NCBI GenBank assembly: GCA_900541415.1
Contig: UQJP01000003.1
Coordinates: forward strand, 105,859-169,858
Origin: an uncultured Odoribacter sp.
Lineage (GTDB): Bacteria; Bacteroidota; Bacteroidia; Bacteroidales; Marinifilaceae
DNA: 64,000 bases
Direction: 5' to 3'
The notes under the pieces were generated by a model. It saw only the letters and a program-made list of their open reading frames with translations. It was not told the DNA's origin and did not search any database. Shown in pieces: positions 1 through 8,763 of the stretch; position 1 is the stretch's first letter; every line of letters starts with the position of its first letter. Position numbers and translations under genes: made by a program.

Positions 1-1759
1 CGTAAGGCGAAGGATATATTTTCCGCAACTGGGCAGCAAAAATATTTGTCACGCCATGCCTCCATTCCTTTTCGTAATTAATATCCCATTGATCCACCGG
101 ACTAAGGCGGTCGTTATTCCCCCGGGAAAAAATAGAACTCAGGATGTTGCTTTCGGAGAATGCATTGATCCCCGCCCCCAGTTGCAATACATCGTGCTTA
201 TAGTTCACGGTCAGCATGGACGTGGGCTGCTCATTGAAAAGGTAAGTCACCCCCCCGCCACCTTTTACTTTCTTGTCTTTGGTGCTATAAGCGACATATC
301 CCCGGAGCTGGATTTTCTTACTCAGGTCACTGGTTGTCCGGGCTCCGAACTGGAAACGGTTGCCTTCCAGCTTATTAAAGCTATATAATTTATAATAAGG
401 CCCGAAACCCACGTATTTGGTATCGTAATACCCAAATAATATCGTGTTTACAAATTCATAAATGTTTTTATACAAAGGGGTGTTTTTCACGGAATCGACC
501 ATGCCATAAATCTGCCTCTCTTTCTCCGACAAAGGGTTAGGGCGCAAAGTGTCCCAAAAGGCATCATCATTTTTCAATACGTCTTTTCCCATAACCACAT
601 TGTTATCGGCTTTCAAAACCTCTTCGGCAAACTCCGCCCCCATTTCCACATTCGAATAATCAATCTGCCGATGTCCCAGAAACGCCATGAGTTTGGAAGA
701 ATCCCGCATCTGAATGGTAAAATCCGCAAATAACTTATCCTGTTTCATGAACCAGATCGAATCGTTCAATAGCTGAAACTGTGTTTCCAGCACCAAATCC
801 CGAATCCAGTTCACGTTCACCCCTTTCATCATTTTAACCTTTGCCGACTCCAATGCCCAGGTGGCGGAGTCGATGTTCACTTCTCCGTCGAGCACCGGGG
901 TCGAAACCCCTTTGGGATGAAAGCGCATTTTATAGATTTTTCGCCCGTCTTTGTATAAGCTATCTACCAGAAAATAATTATAATACAGCAATCCGTGGTC
1001 GGAAAGCGGACTGGCAAAGCGGACTTCGAATACCGAAAGATAATTCTCGTAGAAATTCACATCCACGTGCATCCTTCCTGTAAACTGGGCTATGGTATAA
1101 TCTTCCTTGATACCCGATATACGGGAAGCATTGATCACTTCCCGGTTCAGCCGGGGAGAACGCCTGTAATAACAATCGGCACTGGTTTCCGAGATCATCA
1201 CGGGCAAAAAGGCCTTACCGGTAATAACGGAAGTGTCCATGTAGTTAAAAACAAAACCGAAATTTTTCTGGAGCTTTTTATTTTTAAAATAAGGTTTTAT
1301 ATTGGTTATATCCAACTCCATTTTCGTATAGGCGGAGTATTTGTATTGTGCCATTTCGGCAGGATTATTCCGGTATTTATTCCGGATAATATTTCGCAGG
1401 ACGGCATGCGCGGGATTATCACCCAATCCGACGACCACTTCCTCCAGTCCGTAGCTTATCGGCTCTAACCGAAAATTAACTTCATTATAGGTTCCCGGCT
1501 TGATCTTTATGCCTTGAGGGGCATATCCCACAAAAGAAGCTTGCAGTTCAGACACTTCTTCGCGGGTTTCCAAAAAATAAACGCCGTCGAAATCACTGGT
1601 CATTCCGATCGTTGTCCCCGTAAAGAAGATATTCACCAACGGCAAAGGTTCTCCGGTTTTCGCATCGGTCACCTTTCCCCTGACTTTCGTGCTTTGGGCA
1701 CAAAGTACATTCGCCAGCAATATCAAAATAACAACCGATACTATTCTTTTCACCTGCAT
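1..1759 (-). CDS. DUF5686 family outer-membrane protein with carboxypeptidase-regulatory-like N-terminus (3' truncated by window edge)
   Basis: Reading the minus strand from an ATG at 1759 gives an open frame that runs off the window start (about 586 codons seen). Residues 1-21 are a signal peptide (hydrophobic VVILILLANVLC, then AQS). Residues 25-98 are a carboxypeptidase-regulatory-like/CNA-B type beta sandwich (GKVTDAKTGEPLPLVNIFF, then SFVGYAPQ), as in TonB-dependent receptors. The rest matches my memory of DUF5686 proteins of Bacteroidetes, which are predicted outer-membrane beta barrels lacking a TonB plug. The barrel end lies outside the window. It lies 95 bp downstream of the isomerase gene on the same strand, so co-transcription is possible. 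The function of the family is unknown to me. Fold class fairly sure, role not. Confidence 0.75.
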   Translation of the reverse strand, partial: MQVKRIVSVVILILLANVLCAQSTKVRGKVTDAKTGEPLPLVNIFFTGTTIGMTSDFDGVYFLETREEVSELQASFVGYAPQGIKIKPGTYNEVNFRLEPISYGLEEVVVGLGDNPAHAVLRNIIRNKYRNNPAEMAQYKYSAYTKMELDITNIKPYFKNKKLQKNFGFVFNYMDTSVITGKAFLPVMISETSADCYYRRSPRLNREVINASRISGIKEDYTIAQFTGRMHVDVNFYENYLSVFEVRFASPLSDHGLLYYNYFLVDSLYKDGRKIYKMRFHPKGVSTPVLDGEVNIDSATWALESAKVKMMKGVNVNWIRDLVLETQFQLLNDSIWFMKQDKLFADFTIQMRDSSKLMAFLGHRQIDYSNVEMGAEFAEEVLKADNNVVMGKDVLKNDDAFWDTLRPNPLSEKERQIYGMVDSVKNTPLYKNIYEFVNTILFGYYDTKYVGFGPYYKLYSFNKLEGNRFQFGARTTSDLSKKIQLRGYVAYSTKDKKVKGGGGVTYLFNEQPTSMLTVNYKHDVLQLGAGINAFSESNILSSIFSRGNNDRLSPVDQWDINYEKEWRHGVTNIFAAQLRKIYPSPY

Positions 1760-1854
1760 AGTTTTATATCAACCAAACTCCCTGAACATTCCAATCCGTT
1801 TCCTATTCCACTCTCCCTGTATTTTTTATAAATATTCGCTTTATTTTCCGCTTA

Positions 1855-2820
1855 TCAAACCACTCCTTCCCGAAGAATGTCGTGCAAATGCACCATTCCT
1901 TTATATACATTCCCTTCCCCGATCACGACCAATTGGGTGATACTGTTTTTTTCCATTAACCGAAAAGCATTATAAGCCAGTTCTTCTTCGGAAATAACTT
2001 TCGGAGATACCGACATAATATCTTTTGCTTTCAATCCGTCTACATCTTTATATTTCTCTAACATACGCCTCAAGTCCCCGTCGGTTACAATTCCCAACAA
2101 TTTATCCTGTCCGTCGGTCACAGCCACAGCCCCCAAACGTCCTCCCGACATTTCCAGGATCACCCGCCGGATTCCGTCTTCCAGCGCAACATGAGGTTTG
2201 TTTTCCTGATCATACACATCAGACACCCTCGTATATAAACGTTTTCCCAGCGATCCCCCCGGATGGTATTTGGCAAAATCGCGGCTCGAAAAGCTACGGC
2301 ACTGTATCAAACTGATTGCCAGCGCATCGCCCATCACCAGTTGAGCCGTTGTCGAGTTCGTCGGAGCTAAATTGTTCGGGCAAGCCTCTTTTTCCACCTG
2401 CGCTTTCAAGACATAGGCGGCATTCTTGGCCAGAAAGGAATCGGTGTTCGAAACCATAGCGACAATCTGCTCGTTGCCGACATTCCGGATCAGAGGAATC
2501 AGCACTTTAATTTCAGGAGTATTCCCGCTTTTCGAAATACAAATCACCACATCATCATGGCAAATCATGCCCAGGTCACCGTGAATCGCGTCGGCAGCAT
2601 GCATGAACACCGAAGGCGTGCCTGTCGAGTTCAAGGTAGCCACGATCTTCTGTGCAATGATGGCACTTTTCCCTATTCCGGTCACGATCACTCTGCCTTT
2701 ACTCTGATAGATCAGATTTACAACTTTTTCAAAATCATCATCGATATAATTAGCTAAATTTCTGATAGCTTCCGATTCTTCTAAAATGACTTTTTTTGCA
2801 ACATTCTTTATATCAACCAT
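1855..2820 (-). CDS. kdsD: D-arabinose 5-phosphate isomerase (KpsF/GutQ family)
   Basis: Cytoplasmic isomerase converting ribulose 5-phosphate to arabinose 5-phosphate, the first step of Kdo synthesis for lipopolysaccharide. A SIS domain spans about residues 35-180: VTGIGKSAIIAQ (46-57), ADAIHGDLGM (76-85), ISKSGNTPE (95-103) and HPGGSLGKRL (186-195), all typical of KpsF/GutQ/KdsD. Two CBS domains follow (about 200-262 and 265-320; GIVTDGDLRRML in the first). The 321-residue length is normal. It is divergent from recQ. No clear -7 element was found for its own promoter. Paralogues (GutQ, KpsF) share the architecture, so the symbol is by family; as the only copy here it is most likely the LPS enzyme. 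Confidence 0.93.
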   Translation of the reverse strand: MVDIKNVAKKVILEESEAIRNLANYIDDDFEKVVNLIYQSKGRVIVTGIGKSAIIAQKIVATLNSTGTPSVFMHAADAIHGDLGMICHDDVVICISKSGNTPEIKVLIPLIRNVGNEQIVAMVSNTDSFLAKNAAYVLKAQVEKEACPNNLAPTNSTTAQLVMGDALAISLIQCRSFSSRDFAKYHPGGSLGKRLYTRVSDVYDQENKPHVALEDGIRRVILEMSGGRLGAVAVTDGQDKLLGIVTDGDLRRMLEKYKDVDGLKAKDIMSVSPKVISEEELAYNAFRLMEKNSITQLVVIGEGNVYKGMVHLHDILREGVV

Positions 2821-2993
2821 TTCACAAAATGCTTAACAATACCATAAAATAATAGATAAGATTTATAGGAAAAAAATCCTCCAAAAATGATGGATTCAAT
2901 ATTTTTTTACTATAACTTTACTAATGGCAAAGGTACCATTTTTTGTCAGTTTAACCCATATTAGTGGTGACAACATTTATTGTGCCAATTTTG

Positions 2994-3023
2994 TTTGTTC
3001 GTACAAATTAAGTTATAAATTTG
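2994..3023 (+). promoter_or_regulatory. Bacteroidota promoter for recQ
   Basis: A TTTG at 2994-2997 (-33 element), an 18-bp spacer and TAAATTTG at 3016-3023 match the Bacteroidota sigma-ABfr consensus TTTG/TAnnTTTG. The predicted start of transcription is near 3030, about 38 nt before the recQ ATG at 3068. This excludes the longer in-frame start at 2924. Confidence 0.7.
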
Positions 3024-3067
3024 CAGCTCTTTGTCAAAAAGGTGTGCAGAAATTATTTATTAATACA

Positions 3068-5254
3068 ATGGGATTGCAGATTGATTTACATGCAAAGTTA
3101 AAAGAGTATTTTGGGTTCGATCATTTCAAAGGAAATCAAGAAGCCATTATTAGGAACGTGTTGGAAGGAAATAACACATTTGTATTAATGCCGACAGGCG
3201 GCGGCAAGTCGCTGTGTTATCAATTACCAGCATTGCTGTTGGAGGGAACTGCCATCGTGATCTCTCCATTGATCGCCCTGATGAAAAATCAGGTCGATGC
3301 AATGCGCTCTTTCTCCGAAGCGGAGGGGATCGCTCATTTCTTAAATTCTTCTCTTTCCAAAAATGAGATTTTAAACGTAAAAGAGGACATCCTATCGGGC
3401 AAAACCAAACTATTATACGTTGCGCCGGAATCGCTGACGAAAGAAAGCAATGTCGAATTTTTGAAGAAAATAAAAATATCTTTCTTTGCTGTGGACGAAG
3501 CACATTGTATTTCCGAATGGGGACACGATTTCCGTACGGAATACCGGAAAATACGCCCGATTGTAGAGGAAATCGGGAAAGCTCCGATCATTGCCCTGAC
3601 TGCAACCGCCACACCGAAAGTGCAAAACGATATTCAGAAAAACCTGGATATGCTCGACGCACAGGTGTTTAAATCTTCATTCAACCGTCCCAACCTTTAT
3701 TATGAAGTGCGTGCCAAGGTAGGCGATACGAATAAAGACATTATCAAATTTATCAAAAACCACGAAGGTAAATCCGGTATTATTTACTGTCTGAGCCGGA
3801 AGAAGGTGGAAGAACTGGCCGAGATGTTGTGTATCAACGGTATCAAAGCTGCTCCCTACCACGCAGGCATGGATGCCAATACCCGGAGTGCCAATCAGGA
3901 TAAATTCCTGATGGAAGAAGTGGATGTCATTGTAGCCACAATCGCATTCGGCATGGGAATCGACAAGCCAGACGTGCGTTTCGTGATTCACTACGATATT
4001 CCCAAAAGTCTGGAAGGCTATTATCAGGAAACCGGACGCGCGGGACGCGACGGCGGAGAAGGTATTTGCCTGACCTATTACAGCTATAAGGATATACAAA
4101 AACTGGAAAAATTCATGCAGGGCAAACCGATTGCAGAACAGGAAATCGGGAAACAACTGCTGATGGAAACGGTAGCCTACGCAGAAACATCACTCTGCCG
4201 GCGGAAAGTATTGCTGCACTATTTCGGAGAAACCTACGAAGAAGAAAACTGTGGCTGTTGTGACAACTGCCTGTATCCGAAAAAAGAATTTGAAGGCAAG
4301 GAATTCATGCTCGATGCCCTTAGCCTGGTAAGCGAAGTAAAAGAGAAATTTAAAATAGAACACTTAGTCAATATCCTGATTGGCGAAGCCGATTCTGCGG
4401 TAAAATCATACAAACACGACAAACTTGAAATGTTCGGTTCAGGTTCTGAAAAAAGCCGTCATTTCTGGACAATGGTCTACCGGAGAGCACTGGTAAGTTC
4501 GTTCATCGAAAAAGATATTGAACAATATGGAGTAATCAAATTAACAGAAGAAGGTCAGAAATTCTTGGATGACCCTAAAGAGTTTATGCTAATGGAAGAC
4601 CACAATTTTGACGAAAACGAGGAAGAAGAAGAAAAGATACAGGAAAAAGGTGGAGTATCTGCCCTCGACAGTACGTTATTTGCCATCTTAAAAGACCTGC
4701 GGAAGAAAATCGCTAAAACCAATAATCTGCCTCCTTATGTTATTTTCCAGGATCCTTCACTGGAAGATATGTGCACCAACTACCCGATCACGCTGGAAGA
4801 ATTAGCCAACATTCAAGGCGTAGGAGCAGGAAAAGCCCAGAAATACGGGAAAGAGTTCGTGGAAATCATCAAACAGTATGTAGAGGATAACGAGATCGAA
4901 CGCGCACAGGATATGGTGGTAAAAACCGTAGCCAACAAATCGAAGTTCAAGGTGTACATCATCCAGAACATCGACCGGAAAATCGACCTCGAAGACATCG
5001 CCTCGGCCTTAGGACTATCGTTCGACGAATTGATCAAGGAAATGGAAGCTATCGTATTCTCAGGAACCAAATTGAACACGGACTATTACATCAACAAAAT
5101 TCTGGACGAAGAACAACAGCAAGAGATCATGGATTATTTTATGGAAGCCCCTTCCGATAATATATCCGAAGCTTTCGATGAATTTGAGGGAGAGTATGCC
5201 GAGGAAGACCTGCGCCTGATGCGCCTGAAACTTCACTCTAAACACGGAAATTAA
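3068..5254 (+). CDS. recQ: ATP-dependent DNA helicase RecQ
   Basis: 3'-5' superfamily 2 helicase for recombination and fork repair. Motif 0 (FGFDHFKGNQEAII) is near the N-terminus, Walker A TGGGKS at 43-48, DEAH at 143-146, ALTATAT as motif III, and motifs V/VI are AFGMGIDKPDVRFVIH and QETGRAGRDG. Four zinc-binding cysteines follow (C in CRRK, then CGCCDNC), then the winged helix, and an HRDC domain at about 535-610 (LRKKIAKTNNLPPYVIFQD). About 120 more residues, partly acidic, follow HRDC, as in Bacteroidales RecQ. The frame is open from 2924, but a promoter lies at 2994-3023 and the extra 48 residues look like untranslated leader, so I start at 3068 (728 aa). A terminator follows at 5301. 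Confidence 0.95.
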   Translation: MGLQIDLHAKLKEYFGFDHFKGNQEAIIRNVLEGNNTFVLMPTGGGKSLCYQLPALLLEGTAIVISPLIALMKNQVDAMRSFSEAEGIAHFLNSSLSKNEILNVKEDILSGKTKLLYVAPESLTKESNVEFLKKIKISFFAVDEAHCISEWGHDFRTEYRKIRPIVEEIGKAPIIALTATATPKVQNDIQKNLDMLDAQVFKSSFNRPNLYYEVRAKVGDTNKDIIKFIKNHEGKSGIIYCLSRKKVEELAEMLCINGIKAAPYHAGMDANTRSANQDKFLMEEVDVIVATIAFGMGIDKPDVRFVIHYDIPKSLEGYYQETGRAGRDGGEGICLTYYSYKDIQKLEKFMQGKPIAEQEIGKQLLMETVAYAETSLCRRKVLLHYFGETYEEENCGCCDNCLYPKKEFEGKEFMLDALSLVSEVKEKFKIEHLVNILIGEADSAVKSYKHDKLEMFGSGSEKSRHFWTMVYRRALVSSFIEKDIEQYGVIKLTEEGQKFLDDPKEFMLMEDHNFDENEEEEEKIQEKGGVSALDSTLFAILKDLRKKIAKTNNLPPYVIFQDPSLEDMCTNYPITLEELANIQGVGAGKAQKYGKEFVEIIKQYVEDNEIERAQDMVVKTVANKSKFKVYIIQNIDRKIDLEDIASALGLSFDELIKEMEAIVFSGTKLNTDYYINKILDEEQQQEIMDYFMEAPSDNISEAFDEFEGEYAEEDLRLMRLKLHSKHGN

Positions 5255-5300
5255 TACAAAGCAACTCACGCGGATATAAAATCGGAAGAATATAAAACAA

Positions 5301-5330
5301 AAGACACTCTGAATCAGGGTGTCTTTTTTA
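5301..5330 (+). terminator. Rho-independent terminator after recQ
   Basis: GACACTCTG and CAGGGTGTC (5303-5311 and 5315-5323) form a 9-bp stem with one G-T pair and a 3-nt AAT loop, followed by TTTTTTA. It lies 46 bp past the recQ stop. Confidence 0.85.
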
Positions 5331-5338
5331 TATCTTTG
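5331..5338 (+). promoter_or_regulatory. -7 element TATCTTTG for the HPP-like membrane protein gene
   Basis: TATCTTTG fits TAnnTTTG and starts on the base after the recQ terminator T-tract. TCTG at 5308-5311, inside the terminator stem, sits at the right 19-bp distance for a weak -33 element. Transcription would start near 5344, so translation from the in-frame start at 5319 is not possible. Confidence 0.6.
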
Positions 5339-5357
5339 CCCTGTTTTAATCCTGCTC

Positions 5358-6359
5358 ATGGATCGTAAAAAGCCAATAAGATATATTCTGTCGTTGCTGC
5401 TAATCTTGTTAATGGTTGGTGTAGCGGAGTGGACGGATGAAAAAGAGGTACTTTTTCCCGAAATGGTAGCTCTGACTATCGGCTTATTACTCGTAGACAA
5501 ACGGGTGTGGAACGTGAAACGCTGGCAAATCGTACTCCTGATGTCCGTCGGAGCAATAGCGGGAATCTCCATCGTGCGCTATTCCCCCTGGCCTTACCTC
5601 TCTAATCTGTGTCTGGCATTTGCTTTCGCCGGATTTTGCCTGTTAGTGAGCCGGACAACACTGATTCCCCTGATTTCCGCCTGTGTACTACCCGTTTTAC
5701 TCCATACGGAAAGCATCGTTTATCCGGTGACAGTCTTCGCGATGTCCGTATTGGCGGTTGCCGGACAAAAAATACTGGAAAAATTCAATATCCGGCGCCA
5801 GCTTCCCGCCATTCAGCACCGGAAACAAGGCGTGAAGGACATCGGGCGCTGGGTGATCCTATCCGGCTTTGTAGGGTTTATTTCCGGCATAGCCCTCTAT
5901 ATGGATTATCCCTACCTCATTCTACCGCCTTTAATGGTAACTTTTGCAGAATTTGTCCATTCCAAAGCCGGATTCAGGAATCGTCCCACACAGGTGTTCC
6001 TGTTTTTAGTTACTGCCGCCACACTGGGGACAGCCTGCCAAATCATAGGTTATTATTATTTCCACCTGCCCGAAACGGTAGTGGCTTTCAGTATTGCAGT
6101 CATTCTATTCCTCATTTTCGAATGGACAGGGAAATATTTCGCTCCGGCCGGAGCATTGGCGTTCATTCCGCTTTTACTACCCCGTGAAGGCCTGATTTGG
6201 TTGCCTTTACAGGCCGCTGTGGGCGCTGCGTTATTCATCGCAACAGCCCTGATCGTATTCCAGCGATGCTATCAATGGAAGCGGGCACAATTAATCTATT
6301 GCCTCACTCCCACCCTGCTCCGAAAACACCTGAATCGTCAAAGACAGAGAAACACCTGA
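5358..6359 (+). CDS. HPP-like polytopic inner-membrane protein
   Basis: A 333-residue protein of almost only hydrophobic helices (I count about ten candidate segments). The second half resembles the HPP family: LPPLMVTFAEF, then FAPAGALAFIPLLLP where classical members have HPPAGA, so the name-giving His is absent. The first half repeats the pattern (LFPEMVALTIGLLL, then TTLIPLISACVLPVL), suggesting an internal duplication. The role of HPP proteins is poorly known; some are linked to nitrite transport, which I do not claim here. The start at 5358 is chosen because the -7 element lies at 5331-5338. It converges on the GNAT-like gene with 60 bp between stops and no visible terminator. Membrane location is certain, family moderate. 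Confidence 0.6.
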   Translation: MDRKKPIRYILSLLLILLMVGVAEWTDEKEVLFPEMVALTIGLLLVDKRVWNVKRWQIVLLMSVGAIAGISIVRYSPWPYLSNLCLAFAFAGFCLLVSRTTLIPLISACVLPVLLHTESIVYPVTVFAMSVLAVAGQKILEKFNIRRQLPAIQHRKQGVKDIGRWVILSGFVGFISGIALYMDYPYLILPPLMVTFAEFVHSKAGFRNRPTQVFLFLVTAATLGTACQIIGYYYFHLPETVVAFSIAVILFLIFEWTGKYFAPAGALAFIPLLLPREGLIWLPLQAAVGAALFIATALIVFQRCYQWKRAQLIYCLTPTLLRKHLNRQRQRNT

Positions 6360-6419
6360 AACAAAAACATTTTCCGTCTGCTCAAGGCAAAGAAACATCT
6401 GCCGGAGAGATCGACCATT

Positions 6420-7592
6420 TTATTTATCCGCCGAACGAACAAATTCAATATCGTCACGGAACAATTTCCGGTAAGTAACATGGGTTTTAGCAAGTGAAGC
6501 TCCAATATATTCCATCAGATGCACCATTTGAGGATTAAAGTCTCCAATCCAATTCATTTCCAAATATTTGTAATGGCTATTCCGGGCTACGATCTGCTCA
6601 CAGAACCGTTTAATCATAGCGGCTTCTACTCCCTTCGACTGAAATTCAGGCACCACTCCGAACAATTGCCCCAAAGCCACACTGATTTTTTTGACATTTT
6701 TATAGTAGAAAAACTTCACGATGCCCGGCAAATTCAACTTACCGTTTACATGTTTTATCACCTGGTTCAACTCCGGAAACATCAAAAAGAAACCGATCGG
6801 CTCATCCTTATGGTAGGCAAAATAAATCAGGTCTTCGTCGATGATGGGTTGCAGGGCCTTATAAATAGTCTCCACTTGTTCTCTGGTGATTCCGTCCACC
6901 CCGTGTACCTCTAAATTCCAGGCTTTATTATACACTTCCAGCAGGGAATCGACAGCTCTTTGTTTTCCGATCTCCCGATAGGTATGCACAGAATAATCCG
7001 GATCTTTCAGCAAACGGTCGGCTTTCCACACCACCAGCTTCGACAAACTTTCCATGACCAGCTTCGTGCGGTAGGTGAATTGCTTAAAATAGTCCCGAAA
7101 GCCATATTCTTCAAAGAAAGGAATATAATAAGCTTGCGTATAAGGCATGGCATAATTCGGAGTTTTATCGAAACCATTCACCAGCAACCCCCACCACTCT
7201 AAACGCTCCCCGAAATTCACAGGCCCTTCCATGGCTTCCATTCCCCGGCTTTCAAGCCATTCCCGGCACTTATCGAACAGCATAAAAGCCGCCTCCCGAT
7301 TGTCGATACATTCAAAAAATCCCATTTGTCCCACCAAATATTTATCCAGCCGACAAGTTTTACCATTAACGAAAGCAGCCACACGCCCCACGCATTTCCC
7401 CCGCTCGTCCAGCAATAGCCAGCGAACACATTCCCCATGCTTAAAACAAGGATTTTTATCCTTATCGAACACATTACGAATGTCGTTATCCAGTGGTCTT
7501 ATCCAATATTCATTTCCTTTATACAACTCCACAGGAAGTTGAATAAAAGCTTCTTCCTGCTTTTTATCGGTTACTTCAATGAGAGAAAACAT
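6420..7592 (-). CDS. GNAT-fold acyltransferase-like protein, function unknown
   Basis: A 390-residue soluble protein without a signal peptide. Its N-terminal part has RWLLLDERGKCVGRVAAFV (about 60-78), typical of beta strands 2-4 in GNAT folds, followed by GQMGFFECIDNREAA and AMEGPVNF, which I recall from a conserved Bacteroidota family annotated as GNAT-like or hypothetical. The C-terminal half has a second GNAT-like pattern (PIGFFLMFPELNQV, then ALGQLFGVVPEFQSKGVEAAMIKRF, where a Q/R-x-x-G-x-G/A acyl-CoA loop would be, here QSKGVEA). It is therefore probably a tandem GNAT protein. It follows gpsA by 81 bp on the same strand and may be co-transcribed. The substrate is unknown. Confidence 0.65.
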   Translation of the reverse strand: MFSLIEVTDKKQEEAFIQLPVELYKGNEYWIRPLDNDIRNVFDKDKNPCFKHGECVRWLLLDERGKCVGRVAAFVNGKTCRLDKYLVGQMGFFECIDNREAAFMLFDKCREWLESRGMEAMEGPVNFGERLEWWGLLVNGFDKTPNYAMPYTQAYYIPFFEEYGFRDYFKQFTYRTKLVMESLSKLVVWKADRLLKDPDYSVHTYREIGKQRAVDSLLEVYNKAWNLEVHGVDGITREQVETIYKALQPIIDEDLIYFAYHKDEPIGFFLMFPELNQVIKHVNGKLNLPGIVKFFYYKNVKKISVALGQLFGVVPEFQSKGVEAAMIKRFCEQIVARNSHYKYLEMNWIGDFNPQMVHLMEYIGASLAKTHVTYRKLFRDDIEFVRSADK

Positions 7593-7673
7593 AGTTTATA
7601 TCTTAGGCTTTTAGTTATCAAATGGTTTAAAGCTGAAATCCTCACCGCTCATCCCATCCGTCACATCAGCATT

Positions 7674-8675
7674 TTATCTTAATTGCTCGGTCAGCAAACG
7701 GATTTCCATGGCGGGACTGATCCGTTCATAAAGTATATTATAGACCGCATTGGTTATCGGCATATTGACATGATATTGCTGGTTGATCTCATAAATACCC
7801 TTTACGCCGAAATAGCCCTCGGCAATCATCAGCATTTCCATTTGCGCCGATTTCACAGAATAGCCCTTACCGATCATCGTACCGAAAGTGCGATTCCGGC
7901 TAAATTGCGAATAAGCGGTCACCAGCAAATCGCCCAGGTAGGCCGAACTCTTAATGTCCCGTTCTATCGGATGCACCACAGCGACAAAACGTTCGATTTC
8001 CTGTATCGCATTGGAAACCAAAACCGCCTGAAAATTATCGCCATAACGCAATCCGTGGCAAATTCCTGCCGCAATTGCAATAATATTCTTCATGACAGCA
8101 GCATATTCTGTGCCATAAATATCATCGGAAATCGTAGTCTTTACATAATGGCAATTAAACAATTGCGACACCTGGCGGGCAACCCGCGTATCGTGACAGG
8201 CAAAAGTGAGATAGGAAAGGCGTTCCAAAGCTATTTCCTCCGCATGGCAAGGTCCGGAAATCACAACCACCTGTTCCAAAGGCACATCATAGTATTGATT
8301 GAAAAATTCGGCAATGATCAGATTGTCGTCCGGAATCAGGCCTTTGATGGCCGAAACCACGATCTTTCCTTCCAGCGAGCAATTCGCCCGCCCCAATACT
8401 GTTTTCAAAAAAGCACTGGGAATGGCAAAGATGATAATATCCGACATCTCGATCAGCTTGTCCAGATTATCGGTGAAAGTGATCCGCGACAAATCGAAAT
8501 CGACTGCACAAAGGTAGCGGGGATTATGCTTCAGTTCTTTAAAGGCTTCAATCGTCTCAATATTCCTCATAAACCAATTGATATGCTCATTGGTTTCGGT
8601 CAATATTTTGGCGATCGCAGTAGCCCAGCTACCACCGCCCACCACCGCTATCCTGGGATTTTCAGGTATTTCCAT
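7674..8675 (-). CDS. gpsA: Glycerol-3-phosphate dehydrogenase [NAD(P)+]
   Basis: Cytosolic enzyme reducing dihydroxyacetone phosphate to sn-glycerol 3-phosphate for phospholipid synthesis. The Rossmann loop VVGGGSWATA is at residues 11-20; IIFAIPSAFL, VVSAIKGL, VISGPCHAEE and the catalytic-lysine segment AAVMKNIIAIAAG are in family order; 333 residues is normal. The frame extends upstream to a TTG at 8696, but ATG at 8675 gives the usual N-terminus (MEIPENPRIAV) and avoids the hairpin at 8698-8746. It lies downstream of lysS, as I recall from other Bacteroidales, where pgi usually follows; here the GNAT-like gene takes that place. Confidence 0.95.
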   Translation of the reverse strand: MEIPENPRIAVVGGGSWATAIAKILTETNEHINWFMRNIETIEAFKELKHNPRYLCAVDFDLSRITFTDNLDKLIEMSDIIIFAIPSAFLKTVLGRANCSLEGKIVVSAIKGLIPDDNLIIAEFFNQYYDVPLEQVVVISGPCHAEEIALERLSYLTFACHDTRVARQVSQLFNCHYVKTTISDDIYGTEYAAVMKNIIAIAAGICHGLRYGDNFQAVLVSNAIQEIERFVAVVHPIERDIKSSAYLGDLLVTAYSQFSRNRTFGTMIGKGYSVKSAQMEMLMIAEGYFGVKGIYEINQQYHVNMPITNAVYNILYERISPAMEIRLLTEQLR

Positions 8676-8697
8676 GAAATGATACTTTAAAAACAAA

Positions 8698-8746
8698 ATT
8701 GCGGTTTACAAGCCACTGTCACATAGCAGATATTGTAAACCGCAAT
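8698..8746 (-). terminator. Perfect 14-bp hairpin between lysS and gpsA
   Basis: ATTGCGGTTTACAA (8698-8711) and TTGTAAACCGCAAT (8733-8746) are a perfect inverted repeat with a 21-nt loop. On the minus strand the stem is followed by TTTTGTTTTT, so it reads as a terminator of lysS. It ends 23 bp before the gpsA start, so gpsA depends on read-through or on a promoter I cannot see. Confidence 0.7.
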
Positions 8747-8763
8747 ATACTAATTTTTTGAAA

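Noticed and set aside
2924..3067. 48-residue N-terminal extension of RecQ
   Set aside because: A good promoter (2994-3023) lies inside it, and the added residues do not resemble RecQ proteins.
3677..4156. 159-codon minus-strand open frame
   Set aside because: It is antisense to recQ helicase motifs and has no start context or recognisable domain.
7683..8690. 335-codon plus-strand open frame
   Set aside because: It is antisense to gpsA over nearly its whole length, and its composition (rich in His, Arg, Ile) is typical of a shadow frame.
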